A DNA stretch of 18,979 nt from Alloprevotella sp. (lineage in GTDB: Bacteria > Bacteroidota > Bacteroidia > Bacteroidales > Bacteroidaceae): NCBI GenBank assembly GCA_015259235.1, contig JABZGM010000019.1, positions 1 through 18,979 on the forward strand, read 5' to 3'. The notes below the pieces were generated by a model that saw nothing but the letters and a program-made list of their open reading frames with translations, did no database searches and had not been told where the DNA came from. Position 1 is the stretch's first letter. The number at the start of each line of letters is the position of its first letter. This document shows, in pieces, positions 1-8,226 of the stretch. The translations under genes were made by a program, and so were the position numbers.

Positions 1-191
1 AATGTAGGTAAATAGGATAGAATATACCCTGCATATTCACACAAACATACCTACAAATGATGATATCAAACAACAAAACACTATCCTATCCCTTCAAACA
101 AATGAAAAGATGAGGACTACCCAAACAGCGTTTTTCGCAAATCTGAACGAAAAAAGTGGGATAAGCTATCGAAAATATCAAAAGTTCTTTC

Positions 192-199
192 TAACTTTG
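192..199 (+). promoter_or_regulatory. Probable recQ promoter, -7 element
   Basis: TAACTTTG at this site matches the Bacteroidetes -7 consensus TAnnTTTG exactly and lies 35 nt before the recQ ATG, giving a predicted short leader of about 30 nt. No good TTTG -33 element sits 19-21 nt upstream, so the call rests on the -7 box and its position alone. Confidence 0.45.
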
Positions 200-234
200 C
201 GAGAGCAAGTCATCTCTATCTTACTCTTGTATCC

Positions 235-2421
235 ATGACGAACGACACCAACCTACACGAACCTCTCAAACGGTACTTTGGCTTCGAGACGTTTCGCAAC
301 AATCAGGAAGCGATTATTCGCAGCCTGATGGCGGGGCATGACGTCTTTGTGCTGATGCCTACTGGTGGAGGAAAATCAATATGCTACCAACTTCCAGCAT
401 TACTCATGGATGGTGTGGCTATCGTTGTGTCTCCACTCATCGCACTGATGAAAAATCAAGTGGATGCAGTGAGACAAACAAGAGCAGATAATTGTGTGGC
501 GCACTATATCTATGCGGCACTGACGAAACAAGAGATTGTCGAGATCATGAACGATGTGACCACGGGCAAGACTAAACTACTCTACGTCTCGCCTGAATTG
601 TTCAATAAGGACAGCTTTGTCGATTTTCTCAAAACCGTGAAAGTGTCGTTTATTGCGGTGGACGAAGCGCACTGCATTTCAGAGTGGGGACACGATTTCC
701 GCCCTGAATATCGCAAACTTCGCCCCATCATCAATGAAATTGGTCAAGTGCCCATCATCGCACTCACAGCCACTGCCACCGACAAGGTGCGCATGGACAT
801 CAAAAAGAATTTGGGAATCCCCGATGCACTCGAGTATAAAAGCTCGTTTAATCGCCCCAACCTCTACTACGAAGTGCGACAGAAGACGGCTAAAGTGGAT
901 CACGACGTCATCCGATTCATCAAGAGTCACCCTCATGTGAGTGGTATCATCTACTGCCTCTCTCGCAAACGCGTGGAAGAACTCACCGAGGTGCTTCGCA
1001 CCAACGACATCAATGCGTGCGCCTATCACGCAGGACTTGATGCCCAAGTGCGCAGCAACACCCAAGATGCTTTTCTCAAAGAAGACATCGATGTGATTGT
1101 GGCTACCATCGCCTTTGGCATGGGCATCGACAAGCCCGATGTGCGATTCGTCATCCACTACGACATTCCCAAAAGCCTTGAAGGATATTACCAAGAAACA
1201 GGACGCGCCGGCAGAGATGGCGGCGAGGGCCTTTGCATTGCCTTCTATTCTCACAAAGATCTCCAAAAACTGGAGAAGTTCATGGAAGGCAAGCCCATTA
1301 GCGAACAAGACATTGGTCGTCAACTTCTCAAAGAGACGGCCGCTTATGCCGAGTCTGCGGTGTGCCGACGCAAGTTGCTCCTTCATTATTTTGGAGAACA
1401 ATATGAAAGCCCCGACGGCTGTGGCAATTGTGACAATTGTAAACACCCTCATAAACAAGTGGAAGGAAAAGATTATTTATGTAGAGTCATCGAGACTGTT
1501 CTTGATTGCAAGGAGAACTTCCGCGATGACTATATTAAAAACATATTGATGGGCAATGCCACCGATGAGATTGTGGCACACCATCACGATGATTTAGAGA
1601 ACTTCGGTTGCTCTGACAATGATGAGGACGAACAACTGTGGAATGCAGTGATTCGCCAAGCTCTTATAGCCGATTTCCTAAAAAAGGACATCGACAATTA
1701 TGGTATCCTCAAAGTTACCGCTGCAGGAAAGAAATTTCTCAAAAAACCTACGAGCTTCAAGATTGTGGAAGATAACGATTTTGAGGACGAATCGTCTGAT
1801 ACACCTGCACAAAGTGGAGCAGCCAGCGCTCTCGACCCACAACTCTACCAAATGCTCAAAGACTTGCGCAAACGCATGTCGAAAGAGTTGGAAGTGCCTC
1901 CCTACGTGATATTCCAAGATGGCTCACTCGAAGCGATGTCTACCGTTTATCCGCATACCATCACGGAATTGCAAAACATTCCTGGCGTGGGAGCTGGTAA
2001 AGCCAAACGTTATGGGGAAAAATTCTGCGCGTTGATTCGTCAACACTGCGAAGAAAACAACATTCCGCCTCCCGAAGAATACCGCATTCGCACCATTGCT
2101 AAGAAATCGCAACTCAAAGTGGACATCATTCAAAACATTGACCGTAAGGTGCCACTCGATGAAATTGCGAAAGCCAAAGGCATTGGCTTTGATGAACTTC
2201 TCGATGAACTAGACGCCATTGTTTATAGTGGCACGAAGATCAACCTCGATTATTTCATCGAAGAGGAAATGGATGAAGATTCTGTGGATGATATCTACGA
2301 CTACTTCCACGAGTCTGAAACCGACGACCTCGAAGAAGCCTACAACGAACTCAGTAATGATTATTCCGAAGAGGAAATTAGACTTGTACGCATCAAGTTT
2401 ATCTCTGAAATGGCGAACTAA
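235..2421 (+). CDS. recQ: ATP-dependent DNA helicase RecQ
   Basis: This 728-residue protein is a 3'-5' superfamily 2 DNA helicase acting in recombination and repair. Visible motifs are motif 0 (FGFETFRNNQ, residues 15-24), Walker A (TGGGKS, 43-48), the DEAH box (143-146) followed by the RecQ aromatic-rich loop (CISEWGHDFRPEY), and the helicase C motif with QETGRAGRDG. The RQC zinc site is complete: C377, C396, C399 and C402. An HRDC domain follows at about 533-602. A further ~110 residues, rich in acidic residues towards the end, make it longer than E. coli RecQ (about 610); such a tail is common in Bacteroidetes RecQ. The ATG at 235 is the first start and places motif 0 at the usual distance. 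glnS follows 59 nt later on the same strand, so cotranscription is possible. Confidence 0.97.
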   Translation: MTNDTNLHEPLKRYFGFETFRNNQEAIIRSLMAGHDVFVLMPTGGGKSICYQLPALLMDGVAIVVSPLIALMKNQVDAVRQTRADNCVAHYIYAALTKQEIVEIMNDVTTGKTKLLYVSPELFNKDSFVDFLKTVKVSFIAVDEAHCISEWGHDFRPEYRKLRPIINEIGQVPIIALTATATDKVRMDIKKNLGIPDALEYKSSFNRPNLYYEVRQKTAKVDHDVIRFIKSHPHVSGIIYCLSRKRVEELTEVLRTNDINACAYHAGLDAQVRSNTQDAFLKEDIDVIVATIAFGMGIDKPDVRFVIHYDIPKSLEGYYQETGRAGRDGGEGLCIAFYSHKDLQKLEKFMEGKPISEQDIGRQLLKETAAYAESAVCRRKLLLHYFGEQYESPDGCGNCDNCKHPHKQVEGKDYLCRVIETVLDCKENFRDDYIKNILMGNATDEIVAHHHDDLENFGCSDNDEDEQLWNAVIRQALIADFLKKDIDNYGILKVTAAGKKFLKKPTSFKIVEDNDFEDESSDTPAQSGAASALDPQLYQMLKDLRKRMSKELEVPPYVIFQDGSLEAMSTVYPHTITELQNIPGVGAGKAKRYGEKFCALIRQHCEENNIPPPEEYRIRTIAKKSQLKVDIIQNIDRKVPLDEIAKAKGIGFDELLDELDAIVYSGTKINLDYFIEEEMDEDSVDDIYDYFHESETDDLEEAYNELSNDYSEEEIRLVRIKFISEMAN

Positions 2422-2480
2422 TCCTCCTCTTCTTCCCTACACTCGTGCGTCCACGCAGAGTTTTTAATCACACATCCAAA

Positions 2481-4238
2481 ATGTCTACCACTCCTGAACT
2501 CTCCAACGAGCAAGAACTCGTGAATGAGAAAAAAGAATCGCTCAACTTCATCGAGCAAATTGTGAAAGATGACCTCGCCGCTGGCAAAAACGGCGGACGC
2601 TTGCAAACGCGTTTCCCACCAGAACCCAACGGCTACCTCCACATTGGTCACGCCAAAGCCATTGCCTTGGACTTCGGCATCGCTGAACGTTTTGGAGGAG
2701 TGTGCAATCTCCGCATGGACGCCACCACCCCACAAAAGGAAGCCCACGCATATGTCGCAGCCATCAAGCACGACATCGAATGGTTAGGCTACAAGTGGGA
2801 CAACATTTACTACGCTTCCGACTATTTCCAAGATCTTTGGGACTTTGCCGTTGCGCTCATCAAACAAGGTCGCGCTTATGTCGACGAACAAAGCAGCGAA
2901 CAGATTGCAGCTCAAAAGGGAACTCCCACCCGTCCTGGTACGGAAAGCCCTTATCGCGATCGTCCGGTGGAAGAATCGCTTCGTCTTTTTGAAGAAATGA
3001 ACAGCGGTAACGTAGAACCCGGTAAGATGGTGCTTCGTGCCAAGATTGACATGGCGAGCGACAATATGCACTTCCGCGATCCTATCATGTATCGCGTGCT
3101 GAATATGCCCCACATCCGTACGGGAAATCACTGGAATGCATACCCCATGTATGACTTCACACACGGACAAAGTGACTTTTTAGAAGGGGTTACACACTCC
3201 ATCTGCACCCTCGAATTTGTACCTCACCGTCCTCTCTACGATTTGTTTGTCGATTGGTATAAAGAGGTGCGTGGAGAAGACCTTGCAGACAATCGCCCAC
3301 GTCAGTTTGAATTCAACAAATTGAATCTCAACTATACGCTCATGTCTAAGCGCAACCTTCTCCTTCTCACCAAAGAAGGTGTTGTGAATGGTTGGGACGA
3401 TCCTCGTATGCCTACGCTTTGTGGTATCCGTCGTCGCGGTTATAGCCCCGAAAGTATCCGAATGTTCATCGACAAAATCGGCTATACCACCTTCGATGCG
3501 CTCAACGACATCAAACTGTTGGAAAGTGCTGCGCGTACAGACCTCAACGAACGTGCCACCCGTGTGTCGGCAGTTCTCGATCCTGTGAAGCTCATCATCA
3601 CCAACTATCCCGAAGGACAAAGCGAATTGCTTGAAGTGCAAAACAATCCCGAACGTCCTGAAGAGGGCACTCACACCATAGAGTTCAGTCGCGAACTCTG
3701 GATTGAGCGTGCCGATTTCAAGGAAGTAGCCGACAAAAAGTTCTTCCGCATGGCTGTGGGCAAGGAAACTCGCCTCAAGAGTGCCTATATCGTAGACTGC
3801 ACCGGTTGCAAGAAGAACGAAGAAACTGGCGAAATCGAAGAAATCTATTGCACCTACGACCCCACCTCTAAGGCTGGAACAGAAGGTGCCAATCGCAAAG
3901 TAAAGGGTACAATCCACTGGTTGAGCTGCGACCACTGCTTGCCCGCAGAAGTGCGCAACTACGCTTGCCTTTGGACGTGTGAAAATCCTCGCGATGCCAT
4001 CAAGCAATACGAAGATGAACACGGCGTTCGCGGCATCGAAGCTATGCGCCCCTTCCTCAATCCCGACAGCATCCGCGTGAATAAGCAAGCCTTCATTGAG
4101 AAGTTTGCCCAAACACTTCCTCCGCTGTCCTATTTGCAGTTCACTCGCACGGGATACTACAACATCGACCCCGATTCCACTCCCGAACATCTCATCTTCA
4201 ACAGCACCGTTTCGCTCAAAGAAGACAAACACAAATAA
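2481..4238 (+). CDS. glnS: Glutaminyl-tRNA synthetase (GlnRS)
   Basis: This class Ic aminoacyl-tRNA synthetase charges tRNA-Gln with glutamine in the cytoplasm. The HIGH signature (HIGH, residues 54-57, in PEPNGYLHIGHAK) and the MSKR form of KMSKS (288-291) are both present. The C-terminal half has the two-barrel anticodon-binding region, with KVKGTIHWLS a typical GlnRS stretch. I chose ATG 2481, giving 585 residues against 554 in E. coli. A GTG at 2445 would add 12 residues with no family likeness. Having GlnRS implies direct Gln-tRNA charging. The gene lies 59 nt after recQ and ends 10 nt before a strong hairpin terminator, so it is probably the last gene of that transcript. Confidence 0.97.
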   Translation: MSTTPELSNEQELVNEKKESLNFIEQIVKDDLAAGKNGGRLQTRFPPEPNGYLHIGHAKAIALDFGIAERFGGVCNLRMDATTPQKEAHAYVAAIKHDIEWLGYKWDNIYYASDYFQDLWDFAVALIKQGRAYVDEQSSEQIAAQKGTPTRPGTESPYRDRPVEESLRLFEEMNSGNVEPGKMVLRAKIDMASDNMHFRDPIMYRVLNMPHIRTGNHWNAYPMYDFTHGQSDFLEGVTHSICTLEFVPHRPLYDLFVDWYKEVRGEDLADNRPRQFEFNKLNLNYTLMSKRNLLLLTKEGVVNGWDDPRMPTLCGIRRRGYSPESIRMFIDKIGYTTFDALNDIKLLESAARTDLNERATRVSAVLDPVKLIITNYPEGQSELLEVQNNPERPEEGTHTIEFSRELWIERADFKEVADKKFFRMAVGKETRLKSAYIVDCTGCKKNEETGEIEEIYCTYDPTSKAGTEGANRKVKGTIHWLSCDHCLPAEVRNYACLWTCENPRDAIKQYEDEHGVRGIEAMRPFLNPDSIRVNKQAFIEKFAQTLPPLSYLQFTRTGYYNIDPDSTPEHLIFNSTVSLKEDKHK

Positions 4239-4248
4239 AGCGTAGTGC

Positions 4249-4287
4249 GGAGGTGTTGCAAAACTCGTTTTTGCAGCATCTCCTTTT
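4249..4287 (+). terminator. Rho-independent terminator after glnS
   Basis: A 15-bp stem, with two G-T wobbles and no bulge, is formed by 4249-4263 and 4269-4283 around a 5-nt loop (CTCGT). TTTT follows at 4284-4287. It begins 11 nt past the glnS stop codon. Confidence 0.85.
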
Positions 4288-4295
4288 GGTGTTTG

Positions 4296-4418
4296 ACAAA
4301 GGGATAAAATGCAAAGCATTGAGATTGAAGCTGAAGGGAGCGACTGAAGTACGTGACCAAAGCTAAATGTCGAAAATAACGCAGCAGTTTGCCCTTTATG
4401 AAACATCCTGACTGCGTT
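4296..4418 (+). repeat. Possible diverged third copy of the window's intergenic element
   Basis: By eye, this stretch shares scattered blocks in the same order with the reverse complement of 8160-7960. The blocks are GAAGG...TACG near 4335-4354, AAATGTCGAAAATAA against AAATGCCAACAAGAA near 4365, and CAG..GTTT..CC..ATGAAAC near 4383. Its edges carry AAAGGG (4298-4303) and CCCTTT (4392-4397), and AATGC-AAA-GCATT forms a small palindrome at 4308-4320. Similarity is weak and may be chance; no gene is present here. Confidence 0.25.
4378..4418 (+). terminator. Bulged hairpin with T-run upstream of the TPR gene
   Basis: AACGCAGCAG (4378-4387) pairs with CTG-A-CTGCGTT (4408-4418), giving 10 bp with one bulged A around a 20-nt loop. 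The run CGTTTTCTAATTT follows directly. It ends 32 nt before the TPR gene start, so it could be a second terminator or an attenuator-like leader hairpin. The large loop makes it less certain than the hairpin at 4249. Confidence 0.35.
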
Positions 4419-4450
4419 TTCTAATTTCCCCCTCAACAACTTTCACCATT

Positions 4451-5911
4451 ATGAGGCGTTCTCCAGAAGAATTGCAATCCCTAGTGCGAGAGTATCAGAA
4501 AAACTTGTCGGAAGCGTCCATTCCTTTTTGGATGGATGTTCCCGACATTTTAGATATTCTCGACCATTTTGAGCAGACTCAGCAGACCATAGAGGCTGAG
4601 CTGTGCCTTCGCCTTGCCCAGCGCATGCACCCCGAAGACGCGGATATCCTCATGCGCAAGGTGTATCGCCTAAAAAACGATGGAAGATGGTATGATGCCG
4701 AAGTGTTGGTCAAGCAACACCCTGACCAAGAACACCTCGATGTGCAGTTCTTCTTGGCGGAAAAAGCCCTTAGTGAACTGAGATTTTTCGACGCTGACGG
4801 CATCTATGAAAGCATTCTCACACGAGAACAACAAGCTCTTGAGGAGGAACTTTTGGAGAATCCTGAACAAACTGGCAGTCTAGACGATTTGCGCATGGAG
4901 ATTGCTGAACTCTTCCTTGATTATGGTAGTGAGGTCTTTGCCAAGAAATATCTCTTGCTCATCGATAAAAACTCTCCGCTTCAGCCACGAGTACACTTGT
5001 TGGAAGGCGAAATCCTGATGCGATATGGAGATACCGTGCAAGCCGAAGAAGAAGTGGAACGAGTGATTGACGAAGATCCCTACAACATCGATGCGTGGAT
5101 TTTCCGTGCAGAGCTCGCTAATGAGCGCAAAGACTTCGACAAATGTCTAGAAGCTGCCGAATATGCCCTTGCCATCGAGCCCAACCACCAGAAAGCCCTA
5201 CGTATGAAAGCCATTTCTGCCTTGGGCAAAGAAGATTGGGACACCGTACTCAGCACCTACGACATCTACCACACACTCGAGCCTAACGACTACACGATGT
5301 CACTCTCTGTGGGAGAGATTTATCTCAATCGTCAAAACATCGTCAAAGGAAGAGAAGCACTGCAACATGCACTTCAAAACTGCAACAACGAGAATCCCGA
5401 CAAACAGCGCATCACCCACGACCTTGCCGTATCTTACGCCATGCAAGGAGACATCCGCAAAGCCTATGTTTGCATGGCTACGCTTAGTTCTTTGGGAGTT
5501 CCTCACGACGATATGCTATTCCAAGCAGCACGCATCGCCTTCAACTATGGATTTATTCCCTTTGCCATGGAGTTGCTGCGTCATCGATTCAGCATTGTCT
5601 CTGGCAACGATGAACGAAATATCCAAGTGGCACAGCTCTTTTATGAGTGCAAGCTCTATAAAGAAGTACAAGAGTTTTGGGAATATCTTTTTAAGGCAGG
5701 TTTCCCCAAAGAGAGCGAGGCACAAGTCTATCTAGCCTTTGCTGCTCTTCAACTTCGCAACAAAGACGTATTTAGCGCTACTTCTGCAGTAGCCGTGCTA
5801 CATCAACCGAGTTTGATGCAACAAGTTTTTGGCGGATTATACAAAGATTTGCCAGTGCATCAAATGCCAGCGCAAATCTTGATTGATTATTTCAGCAATA
5901 ACCCCAATTAA
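4451..5911 (+). CDS. Tetratricopeptide-repeat protein, cytoplasmic
   Basis: This 486-residue protein has no signal peptide or membrane segment and is built of helical TPR-like repeats. The clearest units lie at about residues 177-315, for example YNIDAWIFRAELANERKDF followed by ALAIEPNHQKALRMKAISAL. Flanking regions look like degenerate repeats. The protein is acidic. TPR scaffolds mediate protein-protein contacts; the partner cannot be read from sequence. The ATG at 4451 is the first good start after the upstream hairpins. Only 5 nt separate its stop from the GH20 hexosaminidase start, which implies cotranscription but not shared function. I recognise it as a conserved Bacteroidales TPR protein of unknown role. 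Confidence 0.88.
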   Translation: MRRSPEELQSLVREYQKNLSEASIPFWMDVPDILDILDHFEQTQQTIEAELCLRLAQRMHPEDADILMRKVYRLKNDGRWYDAEVLVKQHPDQEHLDVQFFLAEKALSELRFFDADGIYESILTREQQALEEELLENPEQTGSLDDLRMEIAELFLDYGSEVFAKKYLLLIDKNSPLQPRVHLLEGEILMRYGDTVQAEEEVERVIDEDPYNIDAWIFRAELANERKDFDKCLEAAEYALAIEPNHQKALRMKAISALGKEDWDTVLSTYDIYHTLEPNDYTMSLSVGEIYLNRQNIVKGREALQHALQNCNNENPDKQRITHDLAVSYAMQGDIRKAYVCMATLSSLGVPHDDMLFQAARIAFNYGFIPFAMELLRHRFSIVSGNDERNIQVAQLFYECKLYKEVQEFWEYLFKAGFPKESEAQVYLAFAALQLRNKDVFSATSAVAVLHQPSLMQQVFGGLYKDLPVHQMPAQILIDYFSNNPN

Positions 5912-5916
5912 AAGCA

Positions 5917-7944
5917 ATGAATAAGACCCTATTAGCGAGCCTTTTCGCTGGCGCACTCTGTGTGATGTCACCAGCTTTGGCACAAAATGCGCGTCCCTTT
6001 GTCGTCCCCGAACTCACTTCGTGGCAAGGCGGTAAGGGCAACTTTGTTCCTTCGGGACGCATCATCGTGCAAGATCGTGCATTCACTGCCGCTGCCCGAA
6101 GTTTCCTCCAAGACTACTCCACACTCTTAGGAAAAAATCTCACCATCGTCAGTGGAAAACCGCAGAAAGGTGACTTTGTCTTTGCCAAAGCAGGTTTTGC
6201 TCCAGCATCTAAAGCCGACACGCTCGGCACAGAAGGCTATCACCTCAACATTGCCGACCACGTTACCCTCACCGCTTCCCAACCTACGGGCGCATTTTGG
6301 GGCACGCGCACCCTACTCCAACTGAGCGAACAGACACAATCCCACAGCATTCCGCAAGGTGTTGCTGCAGATCGCCCGCAATATGCCCTACGTGGTTTTA
6401 TGATTGATGCTGGACGCAAATACATTCCTATGAACTATTTGCGCCAACTCGTCAAGGTGATGGCTTACTACAAGATGAACACGCTCCAAGTGCACCTCAA
6501 CGACAACGGATTTAAGCAATACTTTGGCAACGACTGGGCAAAAACACCAGCTGCCTTCCGTTTGGAGAGCGACTATTTCCCACAGCTCACCGCCAAAGAT
6601 GGACACTATACCAAAAAGGAGTTCATTGACTTCCAACGCGAAGCCGCAGCACAAGGCGTAGACATCATTCCAGAAATTGACGTTCCTGCACATTCGCTAG
6701 CTTTCACCCACTATCGTCCCTCACTTGGTAGTGAAGAATTTGGAGCTGATCACCTCGATTTGCGCAATCCTGCTGTGGTACCCTTCCTAGACAGTCTTTT
6801 CACCGAATATTGCGGAGGTAAAAATCCCGTCTTTATGGGCAAACGCGTGCACATCGGTACTGACGAATACAGCAACAAGGACAAAGAAGTGGTGGAACTC
6901 TTCCGTTCTCTCACCGACCACCTCATCAAACACGTGGAACGCTATGGCAAACAAGCCGTGGCTTGGGGCGCACTCACCCACGCAGACGGCAAAACTCCCG
7001 TGAAATCAAAGGATGTTTTGCTCGAAATGTGGTACAATGGCTATGCCGATCCCAAGAAGATGAAGGAGCAAGGCTTCCAAATGGTGTCTATCCCTGATGG
7101 CTATGTCTACATCGTCCCTGCTGCAGGGTATTATTACGACTATCTCAACTGCCCCTTCCTCTACGAGCATTGGACACCTGCCCAAATCGGCAACCAGAAG
7201 TTTGAAGAGGGCGACCCTTCTATCCAAGGGGGGATGTTTGCCGTTTGGAATGACCACGCCGGAAATGGCATCACCGTGAGCGACATTCACCACCGCGTGA
7301 TGCCTGCACTCCAAACCATTGCTACCAAAACGTGGACGGCAGCAAAGACTTCTTTGCCTTATGCCGACTTTGCGCGCCTTAGTCCCACCCTCAGCGAAGC
7401 TCCTGGTGTCAATCTCCTTGGACGTACCCTCGGCAAAACTGGGCGTACCTCTGTGGAATATGCGCACTTGCCTTTGCTTCCTAACACAAACCTCGATTGG
7501 TTCGGTCGCGAAATCGGTTACAACTACACCGTGGACGTGACGGTCAAAGCCGACGAAGTGACGAAAGGTGCCGTACTGTTCCAATCTCCCGATGCAACAG
7601 TCTATTTGGCTTCCCCACAAAATGGCAAATTAGCCTTTGAACGCGAAGGATATCTCAATGAGTTCGACTACGTTTTGCCCAAAGACCGCGCAGTCCGCCT
7701 CACTTTCATCGGCACCAACAAGGAAACAACGCTACTCGTAGACGGCAAATTCCGCCAAGCACTCTACCCTCTCACCGTGGGTAGCGCGCAAGTCAATGCA
7801 GGGGCTGCTGGTGCTACTTCCGATCCTTATGCAGCGTCTAAGATGTACTACCAGCGCACGCTGGTCTTCCCCTTGGAACGCACAGGTAACTTCAAAGGAC
7901 AAATCTTGAAACTCGCAGTTTCTAACTTTGCACAAGAGCAGTAG
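5917..7944 (+). CDS. Secreted GH20 beta-N-acetylhexosaminidase
   Basis: This glycoside hydrolase family 20 enzyme removes terminal GlcNAc/GalNAc from glycans, using the substrate acetamido group as nucleophile. It has 675 residues. A type I signal peptide ends at ALA-Q (22/23). A GH20 N-terminal domain precedes the catalytic barrel, which begins near RGFMIDAGRK (159-168). The catalytic Asp-Glu pair is D316-E317 in HIGTDEYS, and W444 in MFAVWNDH belongs to the late-barrel tryptophan motif. Residues ~490-675 look like a beta-sandwich (LamG/concanavalin-like) domain. There is no clear lipobox and no obvious type IX CTD, so a periplasmic location is most likely. The gene starts 5 nt after the TPR gene. 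A role in host mucin or peptidoglycan-fragment breakdown is inferred. Confidence 0.94.
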   Translation: MNKTLLASLFAGALCVMSPALAQNARPFVVPELTSWQGGKGNFVPSGRIIVQDRAFTAAARSFLQDYSTLLGKNLTIVSGKPQKGDFVFAKAGFAPASKADTLGTEGYHLNIADHVTLTASQPTGAFWGTRTLLQLSEQTQSHSIPQGVAADRPQYALRGFMIDAGRKYIPMNYLRQLVKVMAYYKMNTLQVHLNDNGFKQYFGNDWAKTPAAFRLESDYFPQLTAKDGHYTKKEFIDFQREAAAQGVDIIPEIDVPAHSLAFTHYRPSLGSEEFGADHLDLRNPAVVPFLDSLFTEYCGGKNPVFMGKRVHIGTDEYSNKDKEVVELFRSLTDHLIKHVERYGKQAVAWGALTHADGKTPVKSKDVLLEMWYNGYADPKKMKEQGFQMVSIPDGYVYIVPAAGYYYDYLNCPFLYEHWTPAQIGNQKFEEGDPSIQGGMFAVWNDHAGNGITVSDIHHRVMPALQTIATKTWTAAKTSLPYADFARLSPTLSEAPGVNLLGRTLGKTGRTSVEYAHLPLLPNTNLDWFGREIGYNYTVDVTVKADEVTKGAVLFQSPDATVYLASPQNGKLAFEREGYLNEFDYVLPKDRAVRLTFIGTNKETTLLVDGKFRQALYPLTVGSAQVNAGAAGATSDPYAASKMYYQRTLVFPLERTGNFKGQILKLAVSNFAQEQ

Positions 7945-7962
7945 AACACCGTCTGACGTTTT

Positions 7963-8157
7963 AACCCAAATCGGTCATTGACCGTTATATTGCAGTTCAT
8001 TAGTGAGGAGATAACTTCCTGTCATCTTTCATTTTCTTGTTGGCATTTTGTTTCTCGCTCGTTCTCTCCGTAGCCCACTACGCCTTCGAACTCACGGTAA
8101 ACAATCTGCTCAACAATCTAATGAAATCTGTTCAGGATCTAATGACCGATTTGGGTT
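7963..8157. repeat. Intergenic element with 17-bp perfect terminal inverted repeats (copy A)
   Basis: AACCCAAATCGGTCATT at 7963-7979 is exactly inverted at 8141-8157, enclosing ~161 nt with no convincing gene. The left arm overlaps a nested palindrome, CGGTCATTGACCG (7972-7984). A small CGTAG/CTACG hairpin lies inside at 8069-8082. Part of the element recurs at 11248-11342, including an 18-nt exact match. It sits between the convergent hexosaminidase and porW-like genes. The structure resembles a MITE-like or other non-autonomous repeat, but no target-site duplication is evident. Confidence 0.65.
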
Positions 8158-8165
8158 TAAGAGGA

Positions 8166-8198
8166 AACGAGGAACACTCCGCGCAGAGGTTCCTCGTT
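8166..8198 (-). terminator. Strong hairpin downstream of the porW-like gene
   Basis: AACGAGGAAC (8166-8175) pairs perfectly with GTTCCTCGTT (8189-8198). The stem extends by CTC (8177-8179) with GAG (8186-8188) past a bulged A, leaving a 6-nt loop. Read on the - strand it lies 28 nt past the porW stop and is followed by TTTCCTCTT, a modest U-run. It probably terminates the porW transcript. On the + strand there is no T-run. Confidence 0.5.
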
Positions 8199-8226
8199 GG
8201 TGAGTTGAGTTCACGCACTGGTGCGC

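Noticed and set aside
131..154. TTTTTCG/CGAAAAA inverted repeat upstream of recQ as a terminator
   Set aside because: The stem is AT-rich, with a 10-nt loop and no T-run after it on either strand.
679..1458. 259-codon open frame on the - strand inside recQ
   Set aside because: It lies wholly opposite the conserved helicase core, shows no recognisable domain, and is explained by the codon use of recQ.
3180..4439. 419-codon open frame on the - strand opposite glnS
   Set aside because: Although long, it mirrors glnS codon structure, has no family likeness, and crosses the glnS terminator hairpin. It is a shadow frame.
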